From NCBI GenBank assembly GCA_031363055.1, contig JANLTP010000058.1:1-23314 (forward strand): a stretch of DNA of 23,314 nucleotides, given 5' to 3'. This document shows positions 23,167 through 23,314 of the stretch, in pieces (the first letter of the stretch is position 1; the number at the start of each line of letters is the position of its first letter). Both the position numbers and the translations under genes were made by a program. This DNA is from JANLTP01 sp031363055 (lineage in GTDB: Bacteria > Pseudomonadota > Gammaproteobacteria > Burkholderiales > Burkholderiaceae_E). Under the pieces are notes generated by a model. That model was not told where the DNA came from, did not search any database, and saw only the letters and a program-made list of their open reading frames with translations.

Positions 23167-23314
23167 TCAGAGTCGCCGAATATCGACAAAGTGGCCAGCA
23201 ATGCCGGCCGCAGCCGCCATCGCGGGGCTGACCAGATGGGTTCGACCACCGGCACCTTGCCGACCCTCAAAGTTGCGGTTCGAGGTCGAGGCGCAGCGCT
23301 CGCCTGGCTCAAGC
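23167..23314 (-). CDS. leuC: 3-isopropylmalate dehydratase large subunit, C-terminal end
   Basis: The last 48 codons of LeuC, cut by the window edge. The readable peptide contains PGERCASTSNRNFEGRQGAG and then GRTHLVSPAMAAAAGIAGHF, the near-invariant C-terminal signature of the isopropylmalate isomerase large subunit. The cysteine ligands of the Fe-S cluster lie outside the window. It ends with TGA (23169-23167), 2 nt before the leuD start, consistent with a leuCD operon. Confidence 0.96.
   Translation of the reverse strand, partial: LEPGERCASTSNRNFEGRQGAGGRTHLVSPAMAAAAGIAGHFVDIRRL

Overview
The window looks like a chromosomal segment of a proteobacterium, most likely a betaproteobacterium or a close gammaproteobacterial relative. 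The evidence is the minus-strand order leuC-leuD-leuB-asd-fimV-truA-trpF-trpB-trpA-accD-folC-dedD(SPOR)-cvpA-purF-metZ, which I know from those classes; a FimV N-terminus that reads like betaproteobacterial FimV; and an E. coli-type LexA box. The order within the class cannot be settled from sequence alone.

Left part, plus strand (1-6513). An integron-type tyrosine recombinase (IntI) starts near 414. On the other side of it, pointing away, is a small ORF followed by an imperfect palindrome that runs to the window edge. This is the geometry expected of the first gene cassette of an integron, but the att sites are not canonical. Downstream of intI is dnaE2, the error-prone DNA polymerase, with a strong promoter overlaid by a near-perfect LexA box. 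Its usual partners imuA and imuB are not in the window. A DUF1254/DUF1214 lipoprotein follows.

Right part, minus strand (6561-23314). This is a long block of biosynthetic and envelope genes: leucine (leuC end, leuD, leuB), the aspartate family (asd), the polar protein FimV, tRNA pseudouridine synthase (truA), tryptophan (trpF, trpB, trpA), fatty acid synthesis (accD), folate (folC), a SPOR protein, cvpA, purine synthesis (purF) and methionine (metZ). Several junctions are overlapped or tightly spaced. Intrinsic terminators nevertheless interrupt the block before leuB, before truA and before metZ. The metZ leader holds a complete-looking SAM-II riboswitch with its own promoter and a terminator as expression platform, so methionine synthesis is probably controlled by S-adenosylmethionine.

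The most unusual general property is short tandem repetition. There are four 20-bp degenerate repeats between a terminator and the leuB start, and six 11-bp repeats ending at the leuB stop. Two-copy duplications sit at or just after the stop codons of the DUF1254 gene, purF and cvpA, with weaker ones at truA and leuD. In-frame minisatellites lie inside dnaE2, leuB and fimV. The 20-bp leuB leader array and the stop-codon duplications are the observations I consider least explained.
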